48,723 nucleotides of DNA from Pseudomonadota bacterium (GTDB lineage Bacteria; Pseudomonadota; Gammaproteobacteria; Ga0077536). The number at the start of each line of letters is the position of its first letter. Position 1 is the first letter of the stretch. Shown here one piece after another: positions 47,246-48,723 of the stretch. Under the pieces are notes generated by a model, which did no database searches, was not told the DNA's origin, and worked only from the letters and a program-made list of their open reading frames with translations. The position numbers and the translations under genes are program-made. The stretch lies in NCBI GenBank assembly GCA_018668255.1, contig JABISZ010000010.1, positions 1-48,723 of the forward strand, in the 5' to 3' direction.

Positions 47246-48427
47246 CTAATCAACATTACGCATTAAATCCTTTATTCCTCTAATTGCTTGCCGAGTCCTA
47301 TGCACGTTCTCAATTAGAGCAAACCGCACATACTCATCTCCAAAGCTACCAAAACCTAGTCCGGGAGAAACCGCAACTTTCCCGTCGGATAATAGCTTTT
47401 TAGAAAACTCCATTGAGCCTAGGGCACGCAAAGACTTAGGTATCTTTGCCCAAACAAACATCGTAGCTTTTGGGGCGACGATTTCCCAGCCCGCAGCATT
47501 CATTCCTTCACAAAGCACATCACGCCTGGTTTGATACATATCTCTGATCTCAGCCACACAGTCCTGACTTCCCTCCAATGCGGCTATAGCAGCAACCTGA
47601 ATAGGAGTAAAAATCCCATAATCTAAGTATGATTTAAGTCTGGCCAGAGCAGCAACCAAATCAGCGTTCCCTACCATAAAGCCGACTCGCCAACCTGGCA
47701 TACTATAGCTTTTTGATAAGGAAAAAAATTCAACACAATGCTCTCGTGCTCCCTCAACCTGCATGATAGAAGGCGCCTTATAACCGTCAAAAACAATATC
47801 AGCGTAAGCCAAGTCATGGACAACATAGATGCCATTTTCCCGAGCAATTTTAACAACTTCTTCAAAAAAAGGTAACTCTACACACTGAGCAGTTGGGTTG
47901 CTTGGGAAACTGAGAAGCAACATCTTTGGTTTCAGTACTGCAGTTTTAATTGCCTTACGAAGCTCTTCACAGAAATCGATATTTTCTCCAACAGCGACAT
48001 ATTGAACTTCTGCACCGGCGATGATGAATCCGTAAGGGTGAATAGGGTAGGCAGGATTTGGCACTAGCACTGCGTCCCCAGCACCTACCGTGGCCATTGC
48101 TAGATGCGCCAACCCCTCTTTGGAACCAATGGTCACGATGGATTCGCTTTCAGCGTCCAGCACCACATCGTATCGTCTTCGATACCAAGCACATATAGCG
48201 CGTCTAAGTCGAGGAATACCAGCAGAAACCGAATATCTGTGGGTATCATCTCGATTTGCGGCTTCACAAAGCTTAGCCACAATATGCGGCGGCGTCGGTT
48301 GATCGGGATTGCCCATACCAAAGTCTATTATGTCCTCGCCCCTATAGCGCGCAGCCATTTTAAGGCTATTTACTTCATTGAAGACGTAAGGAGGAAGACG
48401 ATCAATGCGTGAAAATCCAGTGGTCAC
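47246..48427 (-). CDS. alaC: Alanine/valine transaminase-like PLP aminotransferase AlaC
   Basis: A 393-residue class I/II aminotransferase. [20 protein letters not shown] and [20 protein letters not shown] near the start are typical of AlaC. The PLP lysine is in [16 protein letters not shown] chose GTG 48427 because the protein then starts where E. coli AlaC does ([13 protein letters not shown]). An ATG at 48577 would add 50 residues of poor quality. Heads the alaC-hom-thrC cluster; AlaC makes alanine from pyruvate and glutamate. Confidence 0.93.
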   Translation of the reverse strand: MTTGFSRIDRLPPYVFNEVNSLKMAARYRGEDIIDFGMGNPDQPTPPHIVAKLCEAANRDDTHRYSVSAGIPRLRRAICAWYRRRYDVVLDAESESIVTIGSKEGLAHLAMATVGAGDAVLVPNPAYPIHPYGFIIAGAEVQYVAVGENIDFCEELRKAIKTAVLKPKMLLLSFPSNPTAQCVELPFFEEVVKIARENGIYVVHDLAYADIVFDGYKAPSIMQVEGAREHCVEFFSLSKSYSMPGWRVGFMVGNADLVAALARLKSYLDYGIFTPIQVAAIAALEGSQDCVAEIRDMYQTRRDVLCEGMNAAGWEIVAPKATMFVWAKIPKSLRALGSMEFSKKLLSDGKVAVSPGLGFGSFGDEYVRFALIENVHRTRQAIRGIKDLMRNVD

Positions 48428-48534
48428 AAGTTTTATTCTTCTATTAGGAGCCAAAAATACAATAAGTTCGCGATTATAACAGTAATTTTTATTAAACTGT
48501 CTGCTTGAGCCATTCTTAGGTAGAAGAAATAAGC

Positions 48535-48723
48535 ATGACAAAATCTTTAACAACAGACAGTGAGCTTGGACACGCACGTGCTAGATTACTCGATCCTACC
48601 GGACTGGAGTTCCACCATTTAGAGTCAATAATAGGGATGCTTTCCGGACCCACGGTAGACTTTAGTGATGTGTTTTTAGAGTCGACCCGCAGTGAATCAT
48701 GGCTAATGGAAAACAACATCGTA
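48535..48723 (+). CDS. tldD: TldD/PmbA family metalloprotease subunit TldD, N-terminal fragment
   Basis: The first 63 residues are in the window; the rest is cut off. The segment [21 protein letters not shown] (residues 43-63) matches the TldD start, where a similar Y-G-D-L-Y-F-Q-S-S-x-x-E-S-W is found. TldD and TldE form a zinc protease that degrades unfolded peptides and matures microcin B17. ATG at 48535 chosen. It is divergent from alaC, with a 107-nt gap that must hold both promoters; I see no strong box there. Confidence 0.85.
   Translation, partial: MTKSLTTDSELGHARARLLDPTGLEFHHLESIIGMLSGPTVDFSDVFLESTRSESWLMENNIV

Overview
The window looks like a chromosomal segment of a free-living, probably marine, gammaproteobacterium of moderate to low GC, judged by eye. 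Gene content and order support this: tig-clpP-clpX-lon-hupB, ppiB-lpxH, alaC-hom-thrC-(RpfE-like)-recJ-prfB-lysS, a tandem glycine riboswitch ahead of gcvT-gcvH-gcvP, and divergent ppsA/ppsR. I cannot name a genus. I see no phage, insertion sequence, CRISPR array or plasmid function. Genes are tightly packed, and several convergent pairs leave only a few bases between stop codons.

Layout. 1-6530 (minus strand): a protein-quality-control block (tig, clpP, clpX, lon, hupB) with a tRNA-Leu just ahead of it and tRNA-Val and tRNA-Asp just behind it. 6777-11548 (plus): an Rv2258c-like methyltransferase, rmuC, a redoxin gene interrupted by an in-frame UGA, and a Xi-class glutathione transferase. 11555-16187 (minus): the glycine cleavage operon and its riboswitch. 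16446-16995 (minus): a Pro-Arg-His-Lys tRNA operon with a good sigma70-type promoter. 17216-22872: ppiB and lpxH, then ampD and egtD (minus), then an aspartic protease, an AGCS amino-acid symporter and nadC. 22882-26163: PEP synthase and its regulator. 26132-30435: an exported hydratase-like protein, two HAD phosphatases, a LOG protein and two unknown envelope proteins. 30466-36603 (minus): a glutaredoxin-rhodanese fusion and a cluster of GST-like protein, cupin, SDR, DUF1329 protein and thiolase that looks catabolic but has no recognisable substrate. 36766-39290 (plus): Nudix, esterase and argG. 39301-48427 (minus): lysS, prfB, recJ, RpfE-like, thrC, hom and alaC. The window ends inside tldD (plus).

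The most notable feature is the gene at 9370-10509. It appears as two open frames separated by one TGA, but the frame continues unbroken, and the TGA falls at the redox-active position of a ResA/TlpA-like thioredoxin fold, giving W-S-S-W-U-G-C-R. A 6-bp hairpin with a G at loop position 2 begins 14 nt after the TGA, as expected for a bacterial SECIS element. I read it as a selenoprotein. A second recoded UGA lies in prfB, where the classic RF2 +1 frameshift site is present, so the true gene is longer than its main open frame.
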